From Gammaproteobacteria bacterium (GTDB taxonomy: Bacteria > Pseudomonadota > Gammaproteobacteria > Pseudomonadales > Halomonadaceae), in NCBI GenBank assembly GCA_023485185.1, contig JAMCZP010000331.1, forward strand, positions 3,416-28,629: a DNA stretch of 25,214 bases. The letters run 5' to 3'. The notes beneath the pieces are model-generated. The model was not told where the DNA came from. It saw nothing but the letters and a program-made list of their open reading frames with translations, and made no database searches. This document shows, one piece after another, positions 1 through 7,538 of this stretch (position 1 is the first letter of the stretch; each line of letters starts with the position of its first letter). Made by a program: the position numbers and the translations under genes.

Positions 1-1
1 G

Positions 2-49
2 GGCCTCTCTGCCTCCGTCACTGCCGATGGCGCGCACGCCCTGGACTAA
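2..49 (+). CDS. C-terminal tail of an unidentified gene (partial)
   Basis: Only 15 codons are visible, ending in HALD and a TAA stop, followed about 48 bases later by a good intrinsic terminator. The combination of an open frame ending just before a same-strand terminator suggests the 3' end of a real gene that begins left of the window. The fragment is too short to assign a family. In E. coli the gene beside ypjD is ffh, transcribed divergently, but no ffh start is visible here, so the neighbour appears to differ. Confidence 0.25.
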   Translation, partial: GLSASVTADGAHALD

Positions 50-96
50 ATAGTGGAAAGATTATACGCGCTCATGCTGTGAGTCTCCATGGGAGA

Positions 97-127
97 GTGC
101 CAGCGACCCGATGGGGCTGGCACTTTT
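97..127 (+). terminator. Rho-independent terminator
   Basis: The arms GTGCCAGC (97-104) and GCTGGCAC (116-123) form a perfect 8-bp stem with an 11-base loop, followed directly by TTTT. It closes the gene entering from the left edge and isolates ypjD transcription. Confidence 0.7.
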
Positions 128-280
128 ACACACTGAAAGCTTCTACCTATTTTCGTGCGGCTGCTCCGCTGGGCGACGCCGCTTGGATTAGTTATAGTAG
201 TTGGATAGATTTTCGTCGTAATCACGCTTAATTCGTTTATTTATTAACAGCAACGCGCTGCAAGGCGCACGGATAGCATC

Positions 281-1078
281 ATGCAGGCGCTCCCTTTCGC
301 CACGATTGCTTTTGTTCTTTATGTTGCCGCCGCCATTTGGCAGGGCATGACGCTGTTTCGTCGCGTACCGCCCCGCCAAGGGATGGTGCGCCTGCTTGCC
401 GTGCTGGGCCTGCTGCTGCACATTCCGGTAGTCGTCAAATTAGTCGGTCAGGCTCCTGGTTTGCTGCCGGGCTTTACCACCAGCGCCACGCTATTAATGG
501 CGGTGGCCGTCAATGTCGTGCTGGTAGCGAGTCTATTCAAACCGGTGCTCAACGCGGGCATAGCGCTTTTCCCGCTGGCAGGCATTGCCTTAATTGCCGC
601 CACTTGGCTGCCCAACCAAGGCGGCCACACTGGCCTTACACCGGGGATTTTGCTACATGCAGTGAGTTCTGCCTTGGCATTTGCCGTACTGGCCATCGCC
701 GCCGCTCAAGCTGTCCTAGTTGGCCTACAGAACCAAGCACTGCGCCATCATCATATTCGGGGCATTGTGCAGTCATTACCTCCGCTGACCACCATGGAGC
801 GGGTGCTCTTTGAGTTGGTTTGGGCAGGCATCATCATGCTTACGCTCTCCATCGCGAGCGGGCTTATTTTTCTAGATAACTTCTTTGCTCAACATTTAGC
901 CCATAAGACGGTGCTGTCGCTATTGGCCTGGGTGATATTTACAACGCTTCTGATCGGGCGTTACCGCTTTGGCTGGCGTGGCATGCGCGCCGTGCGATGG
1001 ACCTTGGGCGGCTGCGCCCTTCTGGTACTGGCCTACTTTGGCAGCAAGTTCGTACTTGAATTCTTACTCAATCGATAG
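281..1078 (+). CDS. ypjD: YpjD/CcsA-like inner membrane protein (cytochrome c assembly family)
   Basis: A 265-residue, strongly hydrophobic protein with about eight membrane segments. It belongs to the CcsA/ResC-like YpjD group, whose better known relatives handle haem during cytochrome c maturation; the precise role of YpjD is not settled. Supporting motifs are the His-containing helix LLHAVSSALAF (about residues 125-135), the TMERVLFELVWAG segment (about 172-184), the HKTVLSLLAW helix (about 208-217) and a hydrophobic C-terminal helix. The length is normal for the family. The ATG is preceded by only a weak GGAT-like ribosome site. The gene is followed by its own terminator and then corB; the same ypjD-then-corB order occurs in E. 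coli and Pseudomonas, which supports the assignment. Confidence 0.9.
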   Translation: MQALPFATIAFVLYVAAAIWQGMTLFRRVPPRQGMVRLLAVLGLLLHIPVVVKLVGQAPGLLPGFTTSATLLMAVAVNVVLVASLFKPVLNAGIALFPLAGIALIAATWLPNQGGHTGLTPGILLHAVSSALAFAVLAIAAAQAVLVGLQNQALRHHHIRGIVQSLPPLTTMERVLFELVWAGIIMLTLSIASGLIFLDNFFAQHLAHKTVLSLLAWVIFTTLLIGRYRFGWRGMRAVRWTLGGCALLVLAYFGSKFVLEFLLNR

Positions 1079-1089
1079 CGGCTCAACCG

Positions 1090-1122
1090 CTAAAGGCGCC
1101 CGCCCGCGCCTTTAGTTGTCTT
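1090..1122 (+). terminator. Terminator-like hairpin after ypjD
   Basis: A perfect 10-bp stem, CTAAAGGCGC (1090-1099) with GCGCCTTTAG (1106-1115) and a 6-base loop, follows the ypjD stop by 11 bases. The tail TTGTCTT is only moderately T-rich, so termination may be partial. It lies immediately before the corB promoter. Confidence 0.65.
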
Positions 1123-1149
1123 GACACATCCCTCGCGACCTTCTACAAA
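1121..1149 (+). promoter_or_regulatory. Sigma-70 promoter for corB
   Basis: A consensus TTGACA (1121-1126) is followed after exactly 17 bases by TACAAA (1144-1149). A Shine-Dalgarno AAAGGA (1168-1173) then precedes the TTG start of corB by 9 bases. Position and spacing make this the likely dedicated promoter of corB. Confidence 0.6.
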
Positions 1150-1182
1150 TCGAGCCTAATTCGCCACAAAGGACCTTTCGAC

Positions 1183-2457
1183 TTGAGCGACGACTTCCCC
1201 CTGGGGTTACTGTTCGGCCTGCTAGCCTTACTGATAGTGCTTTCTGCTTTCTTCTCAAGCTCTGAAACCGGCATGATGTCGATTAACCGCTACCGCTTGA
1301 GCCATCAGGCTAACAGCGGGGATCGTAGAGCCAAACGGGTCATGCGTCTGCTCACACGCCCAGATCGTCTTATCGGCGTTATCTTGATCGGCAATAATTT
1401 CGTCAACAACCTAGCCGCGTCGATTGCTACGATCATTGCCATTCACTTTTTTGGTGATGTCTCAGGCCCTGCGATCTCCACCGCACTGCTGACGATTACC
1501 ATTCTGATTTTCGCCGAAGTGACGCCGAAAACCTATGCCGCGATCAAGCCCGAGCGGATTGCTTACCCTACATCCTTCGCATTAGAGCCGCTGCTTAAGC
1601 TGCTCTATCCGCTGGTCTGGTTGGTCAACGTGATGTCTAACGGACTGCTTAGACTGATCGGCGTTAAAAGCGTTGATAATGGTGGTGATAGCCTAACTCG
1701 CGACGAATTACGCACGGTGGTGCACGAGGCAGGCACGCTGATCCCTTACCGCCACCGCGCCATGTTGCTGTCGATTCTTGACCTTGAGAATGTCACCGTG
1801 AACGACATTATGGTGCCGCGTCACGAGGTGCTGGGCATTGATTTGGATGACTCGCTAGAAGATATTCTGACCCAGATTCGTACCAGCCAGCACACCCGCT
1901 TGCCCGTCTACAAAGGCGACATCAACAATATTATTGGCATGCTGCATCTTCGTAACGCGGCACGCTTTCTCTCTCGTGATGAAGTGACTAAAGCTTCGAT
2001 CGTGCAAGAGGCACGTGAGCCCTACTTCATTCCCGAGTCGACGCCACTGCATACCCAACTGCTCAATTTTCAAAAGCAGAAACGGCGTATCGGCATCGTG
2101 GTCGATGAGTATGGCGATGTAGAAGGCTTGGTAACGCTGGAAGATATACTTGAAGAGATTGTGGGCGAGTTCACCACCGACGTATCTGAAGATGAAGAAA
2201 TTCACCAGCAGGACGACGGTAGCCACGTGATTGAAGGTACCGCCACAATTCGAGACATCAATAAAATGCTTGGTTGGCAGTTGCCCACCGATGGCCCCAA
2301 AACCCTCAACGGGCTAATTCTTGAGCATCTTGAGGCATTCCCTGAAGGGCCTGCCTGTCTGCAGATTGATAATATGCGGATGGAGATACTCGAGATTCGC
2401 GACAATCTGATCACCTCAGCGCGCTGTTGGCAAAAGCTACGCGTGCCACGGCGCTAG
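1183..2457 (+). CDS. corB: CNNM/CorC (DUF21-CBS) family transporter, CorB-like
   Basis: A 424-residue inner membrane protein of the HlyC/CorC (CNNM) family, linked to magnesium and cobalt transport or efflux. Domain order is typical: an N-terminal DUF21 membrane domain (residues 1-190) with the SSSETG signature at 25-30, a tandem CBS pair (about 200-325, with the NDIMVPRHEV segment opening it and VDEYGDVEGLVTLEDILEE near its end), and a C-terminal CorC_HlyC domain (about 340-420). The start is a TTG, chosen because AAAGGA lies 9 bases upstream and no ATG sits at the expected N-terminus. It matches E. coli YfjD/CorB in length and in being next to ypjD. Transport substrate is inferred from family only. 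Confidence 0.9.
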   Translation: MSDDFPLGLLFGLLALLIVLSAFFSSSETGMMSINRYRLSHQANSGDRRAKRVMRLLTRPDRLIGVILIGNNFVNNLAASIATIIAIHFFGDVSGPAISTALLTITILIFAEVTPKTYAAIKPERIAYPTSFALEPLLKLLYPLVWLVNVMSNGLLRLIGVKSVDNGGDSLTRDELRTVVHEAGTLIPYRHRAMLLSILDLENVTVNDIMVPRHEVLGIDLDDSLEDILTQIRTSQHTRLPVYKGDINNIIGMLHLRNAARFLSRDEVTKASIVQEAREPYFIPESTPLHTQLLNFQKQKRRIGIVVDEYGDVEGLVTLEDILEEIVGEFTTDVSEDEEIHQQDDGSHVIEGTATIRDINKMLGWQLPTDGPKTLNGLILEHLEAFPEGPACLQIDNMRMEILEIRDNLITSARCWQKLRVPRR

Positions 2458-2483
2458 GTGAGGGGGGTTACTTTTAAGCCATG

Positions 2484-3149
2484 CTAGCGGCGACTGGCAA
2501 GATCCTGATCAGCCGCTGCTTTTAATGCTCTAACACGCGCCTCAAGAAACCGCCGCAGTGCCATATCATCGGCGTCCAAGCGGTTGAGCGGTGGCCCAAA
2601 GTGCAAACTCACCGGCGCCCGAAATCGCTTGGGGCATTTCTTTAGTGCTTTGCCGCCATGATGTGATGTCCACGACCCCCACAGGCCTGCTAACCCCGCA
2701 GGGATCACCGGAACATCGTCCCTTGCCAGAATGGTCTCTAAACCTCGCCTGAAGGTGTGAATCTCACCGTCTGGGGTCAATCTTCCCTCTGGGAACACCA
2801 TCACTACCTGGCCTTGACGTAGCGCTTCGCTGACGTCATCCAGGGCGCGCCTGATAGCGCTGGGGCTGCGCCGCTCAGACTCAATGGGAATGGCACCGAC
2901 CAACTGAAACCACCACTTAAGCCATGGTGAGTCAAAAATCGGCTGGTCCATTACAAAGCGCAACGGACGTGGGCTAGCCCCGCCGAGCACGAGCGCATCC
3001 ATAAAACTTACGTGGTTACACACCACCAGCGCTGCACCCTGTTTGGGAATATGCTGTTGACCATGCACTTGTAGACGATAGCAAAGGCGCATTGAGATAA
3101 AAATAAGCCAACGCAGGATATGGCGGAACGCGCTGACCCACCCCTTCAC
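2484..3149 (-). CDS. PlsC-type lysophospholipid acyltransferase
   Basis: A 221-residue member of the 1-acyl-glycerol-3-phosphate acyltransferase family. The catalytic HX4D motif is visible as H46 to D51 (NHVSFMD), with the acceptor-binding FPEGR at 119-123 and an N-terminal hydrophobic helix (about 12-26) that should hold it at the inner membrane. These residues suggest it acylates a lysophospholipid or lysophosphatidate; whether it is the housekeeping PlsC or a side-chain remodelling paralogue cannot be told. The start is GTG, overlapping the stop of the upstream TetR gene by four bases (GTGA) with a GAGG ribosome site, so the two are translationally coupled. A TetR gene driving an acyltransferase suggests control of membrane lipid composition. 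Confidence 0.85.
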   Translation of the reverse strand: MKGWVSAFRHILRWLIFISMRLCYRLQVHGQQHIPKQGAALVVCNHVSFMDALVLGGASPRPLRFVMDQPIFDSPWLKWWFQLVGAIPIESERRSPSAIRRALDDVSEALRQGQVVMVFPEGRLTPDGEIHTFRRGLETILARDDVPVIPAGLAGLWGSWTSHHGGKALKKCPKRFRAPVSLHFGPPLNRLDADDMALRRFLEARVRALKAAADQDLASRR

Positions 3150-3760
3150 GTGGTCGCCTCGCGATGGCGAAGCCCCGCCAATATGGTACTCATCAGTTGA
3201 TCCAACAGTTCATCCACTTTTAATTGCTGCCCCTGCCAATAACCCAAACGCTCGTTAAGCCCAAGCTGAACAAGACCGTGAACGCTGCCCCACAGAGTGC
3301 GTCCTAAGCGGCGGGCTTCGAGATCATCCAGCGCTGGCTGGTAGGATTTGAGCGACGCCTCTACCTGGGTAAACAGCGCCTCAATCAGATCGCTTTGCCG
3401 CTGATCAAGCTCGCCTTCTTGCGCCAGCGGATAATCAAACAGCAGTTGCCAGCGGTAGCAATCCTGCTCTGCAAACTGCCAGTAAGCACGCGCTAGTGAG
3501 CGTAACCATGGTTCAGGGTCATCATCCACAAGACTGGTAATGGTGTGCTGCAAGCGCGCCAAGGTTTCCACATTGACGTGCTGTAATAAGTTATTAAAGC
3601 TGCCATATAGCTTGAGCAGCGTGCTTGGGGCGCAGCCGACTTCTCTGGCAAGGGCACGCAGTGAGAGACCATGGACTGGCTGCTTAGCCAACCACTCATC
3701 ACAAGCGTGCATGACCTGCGCATGGAGGGCATCGGGCGCATGCTGTCTAGGACGGGCCAT
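3146..3760 (-). CDS. TetR/AcrR-family transcriptional regulator
   Basis: A 204-residue protein with an N-terminal TetR helix-turn-helix (residues 10-58; core SLRALAREVGCAPSTLLKLYGS) and an all-helical C-terminal ligand domain, including a WGSVHGLVQLGL segment seen in the TetR subgroup with WHG-type C-terminal domains. It is first in a two-gene minus-strand unit with the acyltransferase. The 192-base gap to the divergent SRAP gene contains an inverted repeat that could be its operator. By analogy with other TetR proteins it probably represses its own operon and perhaps the divergent one; the ligand may be an acyl compound, which is inference from the neighbour. Confidence 0.85.
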   Translation of the reverse strand: MARPRQHAPDALHAQVMHACDEWLAKQPVHGLSLRALAREVGCAPSTLLKLYGSFNNLLQHVNVETLARLQHTITSLVDDDPEPWLRSLARAYWQFAEQDCYRWQLLFDYPLAQEGELDQRQSDLIEALFTQVEASLKSYQPALDDLEARRLGRTLWGSVHGLVQLGLNERLGYWQGQQLKVDELLDQLMSTILAGLRHREATT

Positions 3761-3828
3761 GGCGATCTCTTAAGGTCAACGGCAAACGAGGAGGAATGCC
3801 TCACTGCACTTTAGCGGGAGTAAAGGAT

Positions 3829-3841
3829 GGTATAGGATACC
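3829..3841. promoter_or_regulatory. Possible TetR operator (inverted repeat)
   Basis: The repeat GGTAT-AGG-ATACC lies between the divergent TetR and SRAP genes, about 70 bases upstream of the TetR start. A dyad in this position is where a self-regulating TetR protein would bind. The arms are only 5 bases, so chance cannot be excluded. Confidence 0.35.
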
Positions 3842-3952
3842 TTACATCGAACACTGTTTTCGACACTAAAACGCTACATTTCGCGCTTTATTACGTGAAG
3901 TCCCCCACTATATCGGTACACTTGCGCTACGATTTTGTTTTAGGAGATAGGT

Positions 3953-4639
3953 ATGACGGGGCGCCTGCATGTACAAAACTTACCACTGTCCCGCTTATTA
4001 CCCTCTCTTATTCCCTCTGAGCCACTGGTAGAGTCCCCCAATTTAGCGCCCCGTCGCCCCATTTCCGCGATTCGGCTTGAGCAAGGGGAATATCGCCTCT
4101 CTTCGCTTTTCTGGGGCCTCACGCCGCCTTGGCTGGACGTGCTGGATCATGCGCCGCACTGTGCTCGTGCCGAAACCCTTGAGTCGCGAGCAATGTTTCG
4201 CGAGGCCTTTAGCGCTCGCCGCTGCGTGATTCCGGTTAGCGGCTTCTATCTGTGGAAAACTCAGCCGCGCAGCAAACAGCCCTATTTAGTAACCCAGGTG
4301 ACACGGGCACCCCTGCTGCTGGGCGCCTTATGGTGCCGCTACCACACTACGTTAACAGCGTTCACTGACTCAGCAGCACTGATCACGGTGCCTGCCAATC
4401 TTTTGCTATCACCGTTAACCGACCGCTTACCGGTCACTATTCAACCCCATGCGCTAAGTGCGTGGCTGGACCCAGATACCGACCTGGAAACACTGAATTC
4501 GCTATTAACGCCTGCGCCCTTGGAACTGTTGGGCGCTTTTCCGGTATCAAAACATGTCAATAACCCCGCCTATCAGTCTTCGGTCTGTGCCCACCCTACG
4601 GGACCGATGCTGCGCTGGGCCGTGTCTCAGGAGACGTAA
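3953..4639 (+). CDS. SRAP (YedK/HMCES) family protein with replaced active site
   Basis: A 228-residue SOS-response-associated-peptidase-fold protein. Normal members (E. coli YedK, human HMCES) use Cys2 to crosslink abasic sites in single-stranded DNA, assisted by an Asn, a Glu and a His. The fold is recognisable (WGLTPPW, ARAET, RRCVIPVSGFY, DRLPV), but the catalytic positions read Thr2 (MTGR instead of MCGR), Cys70 (CARAET instead of NARAET), Leu100 (GFYLW instead of GFYEW) and Thr156 (LTDRLP instead of IHDRMP). Arg4 and Arg72, which contact DNA, are kept. The ATG has an AGGAG 6 bases upstream and no alternative start, so Thr2 is not an annotation error. Its TAA overlaps the ATG of the protease gene (TAATG). 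Likely a pseudoenzyme; any remaining function is unknown. Confidence 0.8.
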   Translation: MTGRLHVQNLPLSRLLPSLIPSEPLVESPNLAPRRPISAIRLEQGEYRLSSLFWGLTPPWLDVLDHAPHCARAETLESRAMFREAFSARRCVIPVSGFYLWKTQPRSKQPYLVTQVTRAPLLLGALWCRYHTTLTAFTDSAALITVPANLLLSPLTDRLPVTIQPHALSAWLDPDTDLETLNSLLTPAPLELLGAFPVSKHVNNPAYQSSVCAHPTGPMLRWAVSQET

Positions 4640-7488
4640 TGTTGCGACCCTCTTATGTAATGCGCTGGCATCAACTGCCTCAGCGTGCCCTGCTCAGCAT
4701 TGTCGCCAGTATCTGGTTAGCGCCGCTCGCGCTGGCTTCTGACGATGACGCTGTGGCCGAGGTCATCACGCCGAACGTTAGCCCTTATGACAGCCGTGAC
4801 TACCGCGTTTTAACGCTGGAAAATGGCCTTAATGTGCTACTGGTCAGCGACCCTGAGGCGGATAAAGCAGCGGCGTCAATGAATGTGCGTGTCGGCAGCG
4901 CCCAGGACCCCGAAGACCTGCAGGGGCTAGCGCACTTTCTTGAGCATATGCTGTTTTTAGGTACCGAACCCTACCCTGAATCCGACGCCTATCAGCGCTA
5001 CATTTCAGGCAACGCAGGGTCACACAACGCCTTTACCGCCCAGCAAGACACCAATTACTTCTTTGATATCGAGCCCTCGGCACTGCCCGGTGCCCTTGAC
5101 CGCTTTAGCGAGTTTTTTCTTTCGCCGCTGTTTAATGCAGATCATTTAGAGAGCGAGCGCAATATCGTTCACTCTGAGTATATGGCCCGCATTCGTGACG
5201 AATCCCGGCGCGAAAATGACGTACTCAATCAACTGCTCAATCCTAACAACGCCACGACTGGTTTTGCCGTGGGCAGCCGTGAGACCTTAGCCAGCCCGCC
5301 TGAAGGCGAAACGACGCTGCGCGAGCGAGTGATTGATTTTTATCACCAATATTACGACGCCAATGTCATGAATCTGGCGATTGTGGCACCGCAGCCGCTG
5401 GATACGCTTGAAGAGTGGGTAGCCGAACGCTTTGCCGACATTCCAGATAACGACCTGCGCGTGCCGACGATCGACGAGCCGTTAGTAGATCCTGACACCC
5501 TGCCGCGCTATATCGAACGCCAATCGCTGCAGGATCGTCGTCAGCTGCGCTTTTACTTCCCGGTTCCCGACCCCACCGATGACTACCGTAGTAAGCCGAC
5601 ACAACTCATCTCGCACCTGCTGGGTGATGAAGGGGATGGCAGCTTGCTAGCGGTACTGCGTGACGCAGGGCTCGCCGACGGTCTCTCTGCTGGCATTGGC
5701 CGTGGCGATGGTAAAGATGCCCTGTTTACCGTCTCTGTCAGTCTGACACCCGCCGGTGCTGAGCGTTTGGATGATATCGAAGCCACTCTGTTTGCCGCTA
5801 TTGAGCAACTACAAGACGACGGCCTCGCCTCCTGGCGCTATGAGGAACAGGCCAATCTTAACGAGCAGGCCTTCCGCTTTCAGCAGCATGGTGCGCCTCA
5901 ACAGGAAGCGACCCGCCTCTCCATGAGCCTTTCGCGCTACCCAGTGGAAGATGTACAGTACGCGGCTTACCGCATGGATGGCCCCGATGCCGAGCGCCAA
6001 CAGGCCTATCTCGATGCATTAACACCAGATAACATGCTGCGCTTCTACTCAGCGCCAGATGTAGAAAGCGACACCATCTCACCCTGGTTCAATACCCAGT
6101 GGAACGAGCAAACGCCTAACCAGTCAGGCCAAGCCCTTAGCGGCTTAGCACTGCCCGGCCCTAACCCCTTTATTGCCAATGATTTAACGCTTTTGGAAGG
6201 CCAGGACGAACACCCCAGTCAGTTAGTAGATACACCTTCATTTACTGCTTGGCATATGCAGGATGCGCGGTTCAACACCCCAAGCGTTGAATGGCGCGTC
6301 AGCCTGCAACACCCCAGCGCGAGCTACTCCGCTGAAGAAGCAGTGCTCACCCGTCTACTCGCCAGTTGGCTCAACGACAGCTTAAATGAATCGCTCTATC
6401 CCGCCTGGCTGGCAGGTCAAGCGTTCAGCGCCTACCCGCACGCCCGTGGCATGACACTCTCATTCTCCGGCTGGCGGGATGGTCAAACGCCGCTGATTGA
6501 GCAGGCCCTCAAGCAGCTTAAAACGGAGGAAATTACCGACGGCGCCTTTGAGCGCGTGCGCTACCAACTGCAGCGCGAGTGGCGCAATGCCCCTCAGGCA
6601 TCGCTTTACGGCCAAGCCAGCCGCACGCTCGGCGAAGCCTTGCTTACACCGCAGTGGTCAAACGCTGATTTTCTGACCGCTAGCGAGCGCTTTGAGCGCA
6701 ACCATTTGGTAGACTTCCGCAAACGCTTTCTAAAAGATCTTTACGTCGACGCCATGGCGGTGGGAAATCTTGACGCCGACTTAGCGCGCGAACAGGCCGA
6801 GATCATGCGTGGCTATCTTCGTCCGCGTTTAACCCGCGACGATATTGCCAACCTTACGCCTCTGGCGGTTAGCGAAGAGCACCGAGTGCTCCACCCTCAT
6901 AGCACCCGTGAAGAGTCGTTGATACTGCGTTATATGCAGGGACGCGACCAAACGCCCAAAGAGCAAGCCACGACCAGCGTGATCGCCCAGTGGTTAGAGA
7001 CGCCGTTCTACCAGCAGTTGCGCACTGAGCAGCAACTAGGATACGTGGTGAACGCAGGCTATTCGCCGCTGCTTGAAGCGCCTGGGATTGCGTTAGTTGT
7101 TCAATCACCGGATGTCGACAGCGACACCATTGCAGAGCGTATGGATACGTTCCTTGAAGAAGCTAGTCAGCGCCTTGAGCAATTAAGCGATGAGGACTTG
7201 GCGCCCTACCGCCAGGCAGTCAACAACCAACTGCGTCAGCGTGATACCAGCCTACCAGGCATGGCCAACCGCTACTGGCAGGCAACGGCATTAGAAGAGG
7301 TGCGTTTTGATCGCCGTGAGCAACTGGCCGACTTAGTGCTGAACGTGAGCCTGGAGGATATACAAGCGCTCTGGCCGTCGCTGCTCGAGCACACGCTGGA
7401 CATTCGCTTCAACCCAGAAGATGAACCCAGCGATGTGGCTGCCTATCGAGAAGCGCGCTCAGCGCTTCCCAACGTGCATAATGAATAA
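4639..7488 (+). CDS. ptrA: Periplasmic M16 family metalloprotease (pitrilysin/insulinase type)
   Basis: A 949-residue zinc protease close in length to E. coli protease III. A signal peptide is evident: a basic start, a hydrophobic core (about residues 18-32) and a signal-peptidase site after ALA at 31-33, so the mature enzyme is periplasmic. The inverted zinc motif HFLEH spans residues 99-103 (zinc ligands His99 and His103, catalytic Glu102), with the distal ligand Glu180 in RNIVHSE, 77 residues on as in pitrilysin. Four M16 half-domains account for the rest. It should degrade small peptides and misfolded fragments. The start codon shares its A with the stop of the SRAP gene, so it is probably translated from the same mRNA. 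This differs from the usual recBCD-linked location of ptrA in enterobacteria. Confidence 0.9.
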   Translation: MLRPSYVMRWHQLPQRALLSIVASIWLAPLALASDDDAVAEVITPNVSPYDSRDYRVLTLENGLNVLLVSDPEADKAAASMNVRVGSAQDPEDLQGLAHFLEHMLFLGTEPYPESDAYQRYISGNAGSHNAFTAQQDTNYFFDIEPSALPGALDRFSEFFLSPLFNADHLESERNIVHSEYMARIRDESRRENDVLNQLLNPNNATTGFAVGSRETLASPPEGETTLRERVIDFYHQYYDANVMNLAIVAPQPLDTLEEWVAERFADIPDNDLRVPTIDEPLVDPDTLPRYIERQSLQDRRQLRFYFPVPDPTDDYRSKPTQLISHLLGDEGDGSLLAVLRDAGLADGLSAGIGRGDGKDALFTVSVSLTPAGAERLDDIEATLFAAIEQLQDDGLASWRYEEQANLNEQAFRFQQHGAPQQEATRLSMSLSRYPVEDVQYAAYRMDGPDAERQQAYLDALTPDNMLRFYSAPDVESDTISPWFNTQWNEQTPNQSGQALSGLALPGPNPFIANDLTLLEGQDEHPSQLVDTPSFTAWHMQDARFNTPSVEWRVSLQHPSASYSAEEAVLTRLLASWLNDSLNESLYPAWLAGQAFSAYPHARGMTLSFSGWRDGQTPLIEQALKQLKTEEITDGAFERVRYQLQREWRNAPQASLYGQASRTLGEALLTPQWSNADFLTASERFERNHLVDFRKRFLKDLYVDAMAVGNLDADLAREQAEIMRGYLRPRLTRDDIANLTPLAVSEEHRVLHPHSTREESLILRYMQGRDQTPKEQATTSVIAQWLETPFYQQLRTEQQLGYVVNAGYSPLLEAPGIALVVQSPDVDSDTIAERMDTFLEEASQRLEQLSDEDLAPYRQAVNNQLRQRDTSLPGMANRYWQATALEEVRFDRREQLADLVLNVSLEDIQALWPSLLEHTLDIRFNPEDEPSDVAAYREARSALPNVHNE

Positions 7489-7499
7489 GTCGCACTGCT

Positions 7500-7538
7500 A
7501 AAAAAACCGATTCTGGCTCAGGCGTCAAACGCCTGAGC
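7500..7538 (-). terminator. Hairpin at the 3' end of sbcB, possible terminator
   Basis: A perfect 9-bp stem, GCTCAGGCG (7516-7524) with CGCCTGAGC (7530-7538), includes the sbcB stop codon. On the minus strand a run of seven T follows (7507-7501), but 8 bases beyond the stem, so termination is plausible rather than textbook. The two genes converge here, so it may also act against transcripts from ptrA. Confidence 0.4.
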
